DNA of 64,000 bases, from contig JAEUBA010000026.1 of the NCBI GenBank assembly GCA_018257865.1, forward strand, positions 248,001-312,000, read 5' to 3'. The stretch is from Stereocaulon alpinum. Lineage: Eukaryota > Ascomycota > Lecanoromycetes > Lecanorales > Stereocaulaceae. The position numbers and the translations under genes are program-made. The notes under the pieces were generated by a model. That model saw only the letters and a program-made list of their open reading frames with translations, was not told where the DNA came from and ran no database searches. The stretch's first letter is position 1, and every line of letters begins with the position of its first letter. Of the stretch, positions 12,901 through 23,299 are shown piece after piece.

Positions 12901-14330
12901 GATAGGTCCTTACCCTTAAGCTTAATTTAAATAGAGATATTACCCGCTATAAAGCTCGCTGGGTAGTTAAAGGATTTAAGTAGATTAAAGGCCTAGACTT
13001 TAATAAGACCTTCTTAAGTATAGTTAAAAGTACTATAGTTAGAATACTAATAGCGCTCTGCGCTAAGTATAACTATAAGATAGAATAATCTAACGTTACT
13101 ACCGCCTTCCTAGAGTCTCACCTAAAGGAAGAGGTATAGGTCGAGTAACTATATAGCTTTACTAACAGTAACCCTACTAATACTTATTAACTAAGACGTG
13201 CCTTATATAGCCTTAGGTAGTCTCCGCGCGAGTAGTATAATACTATTCGCTAATTTATAGAGTCGCTGGGATTTACCCGGCTAGTAAAAGATCACTCTAT
13301 ATTTACTAGCGATAATAGTATAATAGTCGTATTTTATATTAATAATATACTTATATACGGACCTAATAAGGCTGTGATTGCCGAATTTAAATAGAATTTG
13401 GATTAATAATTTAGAATAAAATACCTTAGTAACGTCAGCTGGTATTTAGGAATATTAATTATTCGAGACCGTCCTAATCGTACTATTTATATTAACTAGA
13501 CTGCCTACGCTAAGCAGCTAATTAGTTAATTAGATATAGAGGATTATTAACTAGCTACTTCTCCTATAGAGAGAGGTAATAATATAACTGCAGCTCCGGA
13601 GAATTACACTGCGAATAAGGAGGAAGTAGAAGGCTACCGCTCCTTAGTCGGTACCTTCTAGTAGTTAGTTATAATAATACGGCCAGACCTTACCTACTTA
13701 GTTAGTAAGTATAGACGCTACTCTAATAACCCTACGACTGAGTACTTTAATACTGCTAAGCGGATTACTAAATATTTAGTAGGTACTACTAACGTTAGAT
13801 TGCGCTATAGACCTGAAGACGTTACTAGATTTAACACTATAGGTAAGCTTATTAGCTAGACGGATTCTTTATAGTCTAATAATAAGGCTACGTCCTATAT
13901 AATATTAGGCTATATCTTTTAATTATAGAATAGACTAATCAGCTAGTCGAGCAAGCTGTAGACTTTATATACTAACTCTACCGCAGAAGCTGAATATATA
14001 GCCTAATCTAATACTGCTAAGGAAGTACTCTTCCTAGGGTAATTACTTACTAAAATAGGCTATAACGAAGATAATATAAAGCCTATAAGGCTAATAGGAG
14101 ATAACTAATTAGCTATTAAGCTTGCTAATAACCCTATAAATTATACTTATACTAAGTATATTCGTAATAAGTTCTACTTGGTACGCGAAATAGTTAATGA
14201 AACGGGCGAACTTTCTATTGGCTACGTTAATACCGCTGATATAGTTACTAACGGAATAATAAAGCTAATTACTCCTAACGACTTCGCCCCTTATAGATAT
14301 AAGCTTAGACTATCCCTAAGTATAATTAGC
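9942..14330 (+). pseudogene. Copia-C gag-pol polyprotein remnant
   Basis: All domains sit in one frame (0 modulo 3) over about 4.4 kb with no indel. The gag N-terminus has EDLEAAIE and KLKGAKN at about 9963-10030. A CCHC knuckle in Tyr-substituted form lies at 10791-10850. Protease YIDTASN is near 11050. The integrase core is at about 11690-12330, with SDNKAIYASKEV at about 11880-11915 where relatives have DNGGEY. Reverse transcriptase has KARWVVKGF at about 12950, and YVDD reads YINN at 13335-13346, followed by ILIYGP. RNase H extends to about 14300. Inactivation is explained by RIP point changes alone. The exact start codon and stop are unclear. Confidence 0.9.
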
Positions 14331-14373
14331 TAAGGATTTAGACGTTATAGTAGACCTTACCGTCGCTAACTTT

Positions 14374-14382
14374 AAATAGGAG
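14374..14382 (+). other. Copia-C polypurine tract
   Basis: AAATAGGAG immediately upstream of the 3' LTR is the plus-strand primer site. Its position supports the 14383 LTR start. Confidence 0.7.
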
Positions 14383-14565
14383 CGTTGGTAATATATAGTA
14401 AAATCTCTAACGTTAAACCCTAGCACTAGGCCTATTATAGTTAGCGTATCTCTAAGAGCCTTATTACCTACATAACTTCTAGCCTTAGTAATAGCAGTAA
14501 TAATCTACTCGATTACCTCTATATTTACTATAGTATAAGCTTCTTAGCTCACCTATATACTAAAG
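14383..14565 (+). repeat. Copia-C 3' LTR
   Basis: 183 bp, same limits as the 5' LTR. It differs by about seven C/T or G/A transitions, for example GGCAAT to GGTAAT at the start. It is followed by TSD GATAC and the rest of LINE-1 ORF2. Confidence 0.93.
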
Positions 14566-14570
14566 GATAC

Positions 14571-16600
14571 TACCTAAAGAAGTTCTAGGAGGCGAATATA
14601 GTAATACTAAAGAAACTAAAAAAGACTAATTATTCGGAGCCTAAGGCGTACCGGCCTATTATATTACTAGATATACTTAGGAAAGCGTTAGAGACGGTAA
14701 TAGCGAAATATCTTAGTAGAATAGCCGAAAGGAATTACCTACTTCTAGAATACTAGATAGGGGGTAGAAAGAGACGCTTAGTAGAAACGGCCTTAGAGAC
14801 TATTATAGATTTAGTTTATATAATATAGAACTAAGGTAAAGATAACGTAGCGAGCCTACTATTACTAGATATAGTAGAGGTATTTAATAATATATCCTAT
14901 AAAAGGAATCCCTAAGGGAATTATTTAGTAGACTATAAGCTTCCTTAAAGATAGAGTAATATTAATTACTCTAAGAGGTAAAACCAGCCTAGTAGAGGCG
15001 ATAGAGATAGGGATTCTATAAGGATTATCTATATTACTAATTCTATTTCTCTTCTTTAATATACTACTAATTAAGGTATACTCAAAAGCAAAAATCCTAG
15101 TATAAGTAGGAGGATTCGTAGATAATATATACCTACTAGTATATAGTAAGATAACGGAAACGAACTATAGGTAGCTAGAATAGGCCTATAAGCTCTACTA
15201 AATATAGGCGAAAATATACGGGGCGACGTTCGCGCCTTAGAAGTATAAACTAGTATATCTATTATACGCCCCTAAAAGGTTTAATATAAAGGAGACGGTA
15301 TAATTTAGTAACGTAGAGGTTAAGCCGGAAGCGAGTATTAGGGTCTTAGGGCTATATATTAATACTAAACTCCGTTAGGGCCTATATATAGCGTAGGTAA
15401 AGGTAAAGGCTACTACTTAAGCCTAAGCGATTAAGTACCTAGTAGGATTAACTTAGGGAGCTATATTTAAGAAGTATAGGAAGGTATATAGTATAGTAGT
15501 AAGGCCTATACTTATATTCGCTACTCTAATATAGTATACCCCTACTAGGGGGCGGGGAGCTATAGAAAAGTATATTAAGACGCTTACGATAATATAGAAT
15601 AACTACCTACGGATAGTACTTAGAGTATATAAGGTAATACTAGTTTAAGTCTTAGAAGCGGAGGTAGTTATTATACTTATCTAAACCTATCTAAACGCCT
15701 TAGTTATAAGATACTAAGTACTAAGGGGAGTATACCCCTTAATAATTAAAGGTAACCGCTTAATCTGTAGGAGACTATAGGGAAGGAGAGGAAGGGCGCG
15801 CCTAATACGCCTAACCCTATTACTAGAAAAGGAAGAATAGGCCCTATAAGAGCTTAAAGCGAAGAATTAGGATTAAGTAGTAATAGTAATAAGAAGGAAG
15901 GTATATTAATATAACCTAAAAATAGATATTAAGGAGTATTAAGACGTAGGTATCTTAGTTAAGAAGATATAAGGCTAGGTAATAGCGAAGTAGATTAAGC
16001 GGTAGAAGGTATATAAGGATACTATCCCTAAGTACTCTTATATACCTATATAGAATAAACTATTATTTAGAGGAAGGTATAACTACTATCTAAAGCTTAG
16101 GAAGGTAGAAAGCTCGATAGTAGTCTAACTCTAAAGTAGGAAGAATAGGTTTAACTACTTCCTTTATAAGGTAAGAGTACTAGGGGTCCGTAGTACCTAC
16201 TATAATTATAGATAGAGGAATTAGGATATAAAGTATATTCTCCTATACTACTTAAAGCTTAGCGATACTTAAAGGGAGCTTATTAAAGAGGCTAAGATTT
16301 ATAATATTAGGACTATACTAGCTAAGGTTATTAGTATAAGAGCGACTATAAGATAGCTAGTTAGGTTAGGATTCCTAATATAGTATTAACTTACTAGGGA
16401 ATAGCTCTCCTAGTCTAAACTCCCTATTAAAGTAGAACTAGTAATAAAAACCCTAAAGATAAAGAAGCCTAAGTATAAGTAGAAGCTAAAGGCGGCGGAG
16501 CTACCGGAGTATTATAGGGCCTATTAGGGTAGCGGAGACTATTATTACTAGTATTATAGAGCCTAGCGGAGAGGTTAGATAGGCGGAATAAAATAATAAG
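14571..16600 (+). pseudogene. LINE-1 ORF2, reverse transcriptase half, 3' of Copia-C
   Basis: Begins in frame 0 with LKKF.EANIV and reaches AYRPIILLDILRKALE at 14648-14695, a typical LINE reverse transcriptase block. LLLDIVEVFNNISYK follows at about 14850-14895. The reading then jumps to frame 1 near 14900: GIPKGII, FLKDRV, then GIL.GLSILLI (PQGSP region) at about 15012. The FADD box reads FVDN at 15115-15126, with YLLVY after it. Expected residues between the SYK and GIPK blocks are missing, so a small frameshifting deletion is likely. A Cys/His-rich-derived C-terminus (Tyr-rich now) lies near 16500-16575. The 3' UTR runs from about 16600. Confidence 0.82.
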
Positions 16601-16691
16601 TAAGCTAATAAGCGAAAGTTTTTAGCTAGAAGGGGTAACTCTAGAAAGGTTTCTTTCGTATTTAGAGGACCTTTAACCCCCTTAGATTTCC

Positions 16692-16764
16692 TAATAATAT
16701 AAGAGAATACCCTTATTAGTATATATAGATACTAGAATAGGCGTATAAATCAATTAATTAATTA
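16692..16764 (+). repeat. LINE-1 3' terminal segment shared with element X
   Basis: The last ~73 bases, including ATTAGTATATATAGATACTA and the CAAT-type tail, recur at 55507-55579 at the end of element X. LINE machinery recognises the 3' end of its template RNA, so this may be the minimal recognition segment. Confidence 0.85.
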
Positions 16765-16777
16765 ACGATCCTTAATA

Positions 16778-17439
16778 TACTTTTATATCTTAGGAAAATA
16801 GAAGTTATAAGATATCTTCTTAAGTATCTTTTTAATTCCCTAATATCTACTAGAGCTCTCTATTTTATAGTAAATTCTAAAAATTTCTCCTTAAGTACCT
16901 ATAAGGATATAAATCCGTTCTTAAAAGGTTAGTAGTTTTAGATCTATCTTTTTAAATAAGTTATAGCTATTAATATCTTTATAGATCTTAAATATAACTT
17001 TATCCTTTAATAAGTCTTTTAGTATCCTCTTAGTTAAATCTTTACTATTAATAGTTATTATTACTACTATATATAGTCCGGCTGTATTAGGTCGTAATAA
17101 TCTATCTTTATAATACGTTAGAACCGTTCTAGAACTCTACTAAACTTTTAATATATAATTAGCTCTTCTACTAAGTACGTCTATTATATAATAGTATTAT
17201 TCTCGCTACCTTTAACGTATTTAATTCTAAAATTAAATGTTAATAACTCTTTATACTACTAAGCTAGACGTCTATTAAGCTCCTTAGTTAATAGAAAGAA
17301 CGTTAAATTCTTATAGTCTATTAAGACCTAAACCTAGTACTTAGTTCCTTCTAGATAGACCTTCTAAATACGAAATATATCTATAATAGTAAGTAATTCC
17401 TTATTATATATTAGATATCTAGTTTTAGCGTTTAATAAC
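16778..17439 (-). pseudogene. Gypsy-1 RNase H and integrase N-terminus
   Basis: Minus strand, continuing leftward into 5222-6460. RNase H residues resembling EGTKYWVQVLIDYKNLTFFLLTKE lie at about 17270-17350, followed by FNFRIKYVKGSENN near 17210-17240. The remainder (16778-17200) is the linker and zinc-binding N-terminus of integrase. Gypsy-2 enters at 17440, with the left TSD copy ATAAC at 17435-17439. Confidence 0.82.
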
Positions 17440-17711
17440 TATAAGGTAGTAAGTCCTCTTTTATATAGAGCTACGTAGCGGCTAGGTACGTAATTACTAT
17501 TATAGGTTTAATAGATAGGTAAGTACGAGTATAATTTATAGATTACTAGTAGAGCTAATAACTAAGGAGGTAAGAAGGAATTTAAGGCGTATACGATTCT
17601 TTAAGTCCCTAGCTAAGCCCGCTTACTAAGCGTACTAGGAACTTCGCCTAATATACTAGAAACCTACTAAGTATACTAAGCCTAGCGCTAATATTCGCCT
17701 TCTACTCTATA
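17440..17711 (-). repeat. Gypsy-2 3' LTR
   Basis: 272 bp, TATAAGGTAG...CTCTATA on the plus strand (TG...CA ends converted by RIP). It differs from the LTR at 52697-52968 by about nine changes, all transitions. Confidence 0.95.
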
Positions 17712-17725
17712 ACTATCTTCCCCCT
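17712..17725 (-). other. Gypsy-2 polypurine tract
   Basis: On the minus strand this reads CCTAAGGGGGAAGATAGT up to the LTR edge (spilling to about 17729), a clear purine run adjacent to the 3' LTR. Confidence 0.65.
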
Positions 17726-17769
17726 TAGGAGGTTTAGTCCCTAAGCCTTATTATAGGTTAATCCTAGTA

Positions 17770-19200
17770 GTAGTAATATTACTACTTATAGGCCTAATAC
17801 TTATAGAGCTTATAACCTTAGTAACGTAGTTATTATAACTTAGTATAAAGTAGCAGCGTATTATAGAATAGTAATACGTTTCGCGAATTACTTTACTTTT
17901 AAGGTAGCGAACGTAGTAGTATATTCTATACTTACTAAACCTTATAGTAATTCGTCTAGTCTTCTTTCTACTAGTAAGTAATATTAAGCTTCTAATAATA
18001 GTAAGTATTTATCTCCTAATCCTTACGTATTATTAAGCGTTAGTATTAGTAGTATTACTATAGCAGCTTAATATTCTTACGGTAGTAAAGTAGCTTACTT
18101 ACTAAGGTATTTAAATCTAGTATATTAATCTTAGTTAGTTAAGTATTATAGCCTAATATAGCGATCTCGCGAATCTCTTAATACTACCTTAAACTGCTAC
18201 CTTCTTTTTAACTCTTAAATACTTACGTAGCTATAAAAGGAATATACTAATAATATTAGTAGTACTATTACCGTTAACCCCTCGCTACTATAGCTCTTTA
18301 GGGCGCTTCTTACCTTCGCTACGTATATAATTAATTAATAAGTAAGGAAGAACGCGAAGTTTAGCTAATAGTAGGTATAGCAGCTTCTCCCTTACCTAAG
18401 GCCGCCTCCTTACCTCTTATCTTACCTAAGGCTACCTCCTCTCCTACCTTATAGCCGCCTCCTATTATAGGGGCTTTTATATTACCGCCGCCTCCTCCTC
18501 CCGCTCCGCTAGCTCTGCTACTACTAAGCTAGGGCTCTACCCCTCCTAGTAAGTATTCTATATCTAGTAAGAGGGGGAGAATATAAGGAATTATACTAAG
18601 GTATCTATAGTTTATACTTACTTATATTATATATAGGCTATTACTTAGATCTTAGATACTATATACGTTCGACTAGGTAAGGGTAGCTACTAACGTAAAT
18701 ATAGTAGGTATTTATAAGGGGGGTACCCCTATAAACCTAATATCGCGCCTACTTTATTTACCTTTACTATATTTTCGGCTACTACTAGCCTAGAAGTTCG
18801 CGTAGCCCTTTAGGCTTAGGAAGGTAAGAGTCCCTTAGCTTTATATACTTAGTATAGCTTAGCTAATAAGTATAGCTACGCTTATTACTACCTATCCCCT
18901 ACCTCCTACCCTACCTATATCTATCCTACCCCCTACCCGCCTTACGGCGGCGCCTGCTAGCCCTTTAGGGTTAAGCGTTTAGGGTAAGTTATTACTTTAT
19001 TTAAGCCTATATAGATTAGGTATACTAATACTAAGTAGTTATACTTAGGTACTTAGCTCTTATAGCCCTCTACTTTTCCTTTACGGCGCTTATTACTACT
19101 AATTAGTTTTCGCCTTATAGGGCTCTTTTCGATTCTTATATATACTTTTTATATAATTAGGTAGTTATACCCTTTAGGGCTAATAGATTTACCTATAAGT
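17770..19200 (+). other. Gypsy-2 extra 3' segment with possible opposite-strand ORF
   Basis: About 1.6 kb separate the chromodomain (about 19320) from the 3' LTR, much more than a chromovirus usually has. No domain is recognisable on the minus strand. On the plus strand the sequence can be read as protein-like stretches: Ser/Tyr/Asn-rich in frame 1 at about 17770-18350, and Pro-rich in frame 2 around 18480-18510 with six prolines in a row. Stops mostly sit where Gln could have been. RIP removes the cues that separate frames, so the strand and frame are not settled. On the minus strand the same Pro-rich stretch is Gly-rich and also free of stops. Treat it as an unexplained accessory segment. 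Confidence 0.3.
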
Positions 19201-19312
19201 CTTATTTTAAGTTACTAGCTATCCCCTCTTTTATAGCCTACCTTATCTCTTACTTACTTATAACTTAAGGTCTTACTATACTATAGTTACTTACTTACTT
19301 ACTCGCTCGAAA

Positions 19313-22300
19313 TCCCTAATAGAGTCCTTTATATTACTAAGAAACTTAACTAATTCCTATAAATCCTTATAAGGGTAGGTATCCTTCTACTTAATAAAAT
19401 ACTTAAGGTAGCTATTACTAGTCCTTTTATCTAGTACCTTATTAACTTCCTATTCCTCTTCTTTATTAATAAGGACTGCTTACGGCTTTAGGTTATCGCC
19501 TTATAAATACTAAGGCTTTAGTATTAATATATAGAATACTAGATAAATCCTACTATATTTAATAGGAAGTTCTAATTTATACGCTTACTTACCTATCTTT
19601 TTTAGTACCTTAAATAGTCTTAGTTACCTATAATTAAGCTTCTTCTTTAGGTATAAGGTATATATATTTATACTTTATAGTAGTACTTTATTACCCTCCT
19701 TAAAGGTTATAGCTTTATAGTTACTATTATAATACTTTACTTACTACTTAGTAGCTTACTCCTATATCCCTTTTAAATATAATTAGGATTTATATAACTA
19801 TTCTACTTACTTTATAGTAAGTAGCGCCTCCCCTTCTAAGCTTTTACCCTTAAGAGTATTACCTAAATCTACTATATAGCCTATTAATAGGTCTTACGGG
19901 GTTCGCTTAGTACTTACGTATATACTATTATTATATACGAATATCGCTATTAGTAGTAATTCCGGCTAATTATCCTACTTATAGTTATAGTATACTTATA
20001 GATAGTATTTAAATATTTAGTTTTACCTCTTAGTCTAACTATCTATCTAAGGGTAGAACGTAGTACTAAGCTTATACTTTATACCTAAGTACTAGTAAAG
20101 TATTATCTAGAACTTACTAGTAAATAGCGAGCCTTAATCTATAATTAATTCTTATATTATATCTTATAGTAAGAGGAATTCCCTTTATATTATATTTACT
20201 AAGCTATTTACTATTAAGTCTTTTATAGTTACTATATATATTATATATTTTATAAGCTTATCTACTAAGACTAAGATTATATTATAAGTCTTTCCTATAT
20301 ATACGTCCCTAGTAGGGGGTATATCTATAATAAAGTCTATTATTATAGTATAGAAAGGCGTTATACTACTTAGTAAGATTAAGGTTAGTTTATTATATAG
20401 ATTATAGTAATATACTTATACCCTCTAATAATTTAAGTAACTATAAACGTACTCTCTAATATTACCTATTATACTAAGCTAATAATATTTAGACCTAATA
20501 CCTTCTTTAGTACGCTTATAACTAAAGTATCTAGTACTAAGGTTATTATAATTTATATAAAGGATCTCTTCCTTTATTATTAGGTTACTTAGTATATAAA
20601 CTATTAAGCTATAATATAGTAGTCTATTCTTACTTATACCCTATTTTAAAAGCTTATCTAATTTAGTTACATACCTTTAGCGCTACTCTTACTTAGTAAT
20701 TAAAGCGTCCTTCTATTATAGCTTAAGTAGCTATACTACTATTAATTCTTATAAATCTAAATAAGACCTCTTTAACTCTAAAACTTAGTAAACTAGAAGT
20801 TAGGATAACTATATAGTATTTAGAATATAAGTCTATCTATTAAGTACCTTCTTATCTAAGTCTATAACTTAGGTATCTATAATAGTAATACTATCTAGTT
20901 ACGCTATTAATACTACTAGTTTAATACTTATAGGTATATTATTATATTCCTATATATTAGGTTAGTATTCCTAATTACGGAGCTTACTTTATAAAGTAGG
21001 GAGGAAGTCTTTATTACTATCCTTACTACTATTTAGTTTAATAATATTAGGCCTTCTTAACGGCGTATCCGTAGGGTTAAGTTTTCCCTTATAGTATTTA
21101 ATTATAAAGTTAAATATAGCCAACTTTTTAGCCTAGCGAATCTACTTTATATTAAGCTCCTTTATAATTATAAAGTAATAAAGGTTATTATAATTAGTAA
21201 TTATATAGATTAGGTATTTACTACCTTATAAGTAGTACCTCTAATACTTAAATCCTAGTATAATTATATATAGTTCTTTATTATACGTATCCTAGCGTAT
21301 CTCTACTCCTTTAAATTTATAGCTAAAGAATATAATAGGATACTATTACTTATCCTTACCTAGCTAGCTAAGTACTCTATCTATACCTACTTTAAAAGTA
21401 TTAGTTTCTATTCTAAGCGCCTACTCCTAGTTATAGTATTTTAAGATAGGTATAGTAGTAAATACTTACTTAAGTATTTAAAACGCCTCGCGTACGATAT
21501 TATTAAATATAAAGGGTTACTTAACTTCGCCCTTCTTACTTCTTTAGGTTAGGTTAGTTAAAGGCGCTATAATCTATAAGAAGCCTTTTATAAATCGCTA
21601 ATAAAAGCTTATAAAGCTAAGGAAGACTAGTACGTTTTTTATAAACCTTAGTTCTAGCTACTTAGTAACTATATTAATATATAACTACTTTATTTAGATA
21701 CTACGTAGGGTTACTATAAATCCTAAAAAGGTAACCTTACTATAATTAAACGTATACTTTAGTAACTTTATATAGAGCTAATACTCTAGTAAAGTATATA
21801 GTACCTTTTATATATACTCCTAATATAACTCTTCTATTTCTAAGTAGATTAGTACGTCGTCTAGATAGACTACGTAGTATACGTTAATATATAGCTTAAG
21901 TACTTTATTAATATATAACTAAAAGGTTACGGGGGTATTTATAAGGCTGAAAGGTATTACTTAATACTTAAACTAGCTATAGTAAGTTTAGAAGGAGGTT
22001 TTCTACTTATCTCCTTTATATACCTATATCCTATAATACGTATTACGAATATTAATCTTAGTAAAGTACTTAGTACCTATAAACCTCTCTAAGGTTTCTA
22101 ATTATTAAGCCCTCTATAGTTAATATAAAGCTATAGGGAATTATCTACTTTCCTTATAAATAATACTAGCGAGCCTATTAGGCTACTTAAGGGATAAATC
22201 TACTTCTTCTTAAGCGTAGTACTTAAGTAGTCCCTAATCGCTATAAGTTTATTATATAATATATTATAAATCAGCCTACTTTTTAGTAGCTTACTAAGTA

Positions 22301-22718
22301 GTAAGTCTATTAGGTACTTAACTTATTCGTATATATTAAGGCTATTAGATAGTTCTTCTAAAAAGATATCTTTTAAGCCTACTAGCTTATTTAGTACGCT
22401 AGGCTTATCTAACTATATAGCTTTATATTATATAGCTCTATCGTAACTATTATTACTTACTAGTAAAGTCTTATATAGGATTATAATAAACGCTTCCCCT
22501 TTCCTATATACGATTACTATATTAGCTAATAAAGTAAATTACTTTATATTAATAAGTATAATATTCGCCTACGTCCTAGGCTTATTATAGTACGTCTAGA
22601 ACTACTTGTGCTAACGGATATTAGGATTAATATTATAGATTTAGGGGTAACTAAGAATAAGGTTATATCCTTATATCTCTACGGCGTACGCCTTTAAGGT
22701 TCTCTCCTACTTCCGTCT
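19313..22718 (-). pseudogene. Gypsy-2 pol remnant: reverse transcriptase, RNase H, integrase, chromodomain
   Basis: Read right to left. Reverse transcriptase lies at about 22300-21600, with the catalytic box intact as VYLDDVLIY at 21843-21872. RNase H and the linker (KLNPTDTPLRRP) run down to about 21060. The integrase has the SDRG-type block GSLFTSKF at about 20104-20150 and an HPQTDGQ-derived stretch after it. The chromodomain is at about 19480-19320 (EVNKVLDKRTSN, LKYFIK, YPYKDL). Gypsy-3 enters upstream of the reverse transcriptase core at 22719, so the polymerase is separated from protease and gag. Stops are of Gln/Trp type. Confidence 0.88.
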
Positions 22719-22870
22719 TGTAACGTTATAGCAAGAATTGGTATGTATTGGATTGGTTACCTCGTCTAATTCTACTTGCGAAAGCTATTTTAAATGTGTG
22801 CTAAGGCGGGCCTTAGCCCTACGTTACCGTAGTATAATATAATATAATAGTATAAGGCTATATTATAATA
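22719..22870 (-). repeat. Gypsy-3 3' LTR
   Basis: 152 bp, TGTAACGTTATAGCAAG...TATAATA on the plus strand. Paired with 29766-29917. Confidence 0.93.
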
Positions 22871-23299
22871 ATCTGCCCCGATTATAAGAAAAGTAAGTAA
22901 GACGCCCTCGTCTTCTAAGTAATATACGATATAATAAGTAGCGTAACCAGCTAAGATTACTATAAGCCTTCGGATAAGCCTAGTATAACTATCTTATAGA
23001 CTTTCGAGGCCGTCCTAGTCTCCGCCTAGGAGTTAGAGGCGTTTCGGCGGGTATAGTTACTTTAACCTAATATCTTAGTACACCAGCTTCAGCCTAATCT
23101 CTACTTTATAGACTAGCCTTATACTCTTCGACTAGTACTATAGTATTAGTAAGCTAATCTATAGTCCTCTATTTATTAAATTATACTTTAAAACCTTCCT
23201 ATCTTACTAAGTATTACGTAACTATCTTCCTACCCTTACGCACTATACGTTTATTTAGAATCCTTTTAATATAGTAGGACTTCTATTTATCGGTGTCTC

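Larger units (their letters stand above)
9645..14565 (+). mobile_element. Copia-C, complete Ty1/Copia element inside LINE-1
   Basis: Two 183-bp LTRs (9645-9827, 14383-14565) flank a single gag-pol frame. The TSD is GATAC at 9640-9644 and 14566-14570. Total length is 4921 bp. The insertion splits LINE-1 ORF2 between endonuclease and reverse transcriptase. CA and TG are more frequent here than in most of the window, so it probably suffered fewer RIP cycles or inserted later. The seven LTR-LTR differences I count are all transitions. The LTR ends read CG...AG rather than the usual TG...CA. Confidence 0.95.
6461..16764 (+). mobile_element. LINE-1, Tad-like non-LTR retrotransposon, interrupted by Copia-C
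   Basis: A two-ORF non-LTR element: ORF1 with a CCHC knuckle, then ORF2 with an apurinic-type endonuclease and reverse transcriptase. It ends in a short repeated tail (CAATTAATTAATTAA, RIP form of CAAT repeats). The 13-bp TSD ACGATCCTTAATA is perfect at 6448-6460 and 16765-16777. Removing Copia-C and one TSD leaves about 5378 bp, so the copy looks near full length. The 5' end is rich in CGACGACGACGAG-like sequence. The organisation and long TSD fit the Tad clade common in filamentous fungi. Confidence 0.92.
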
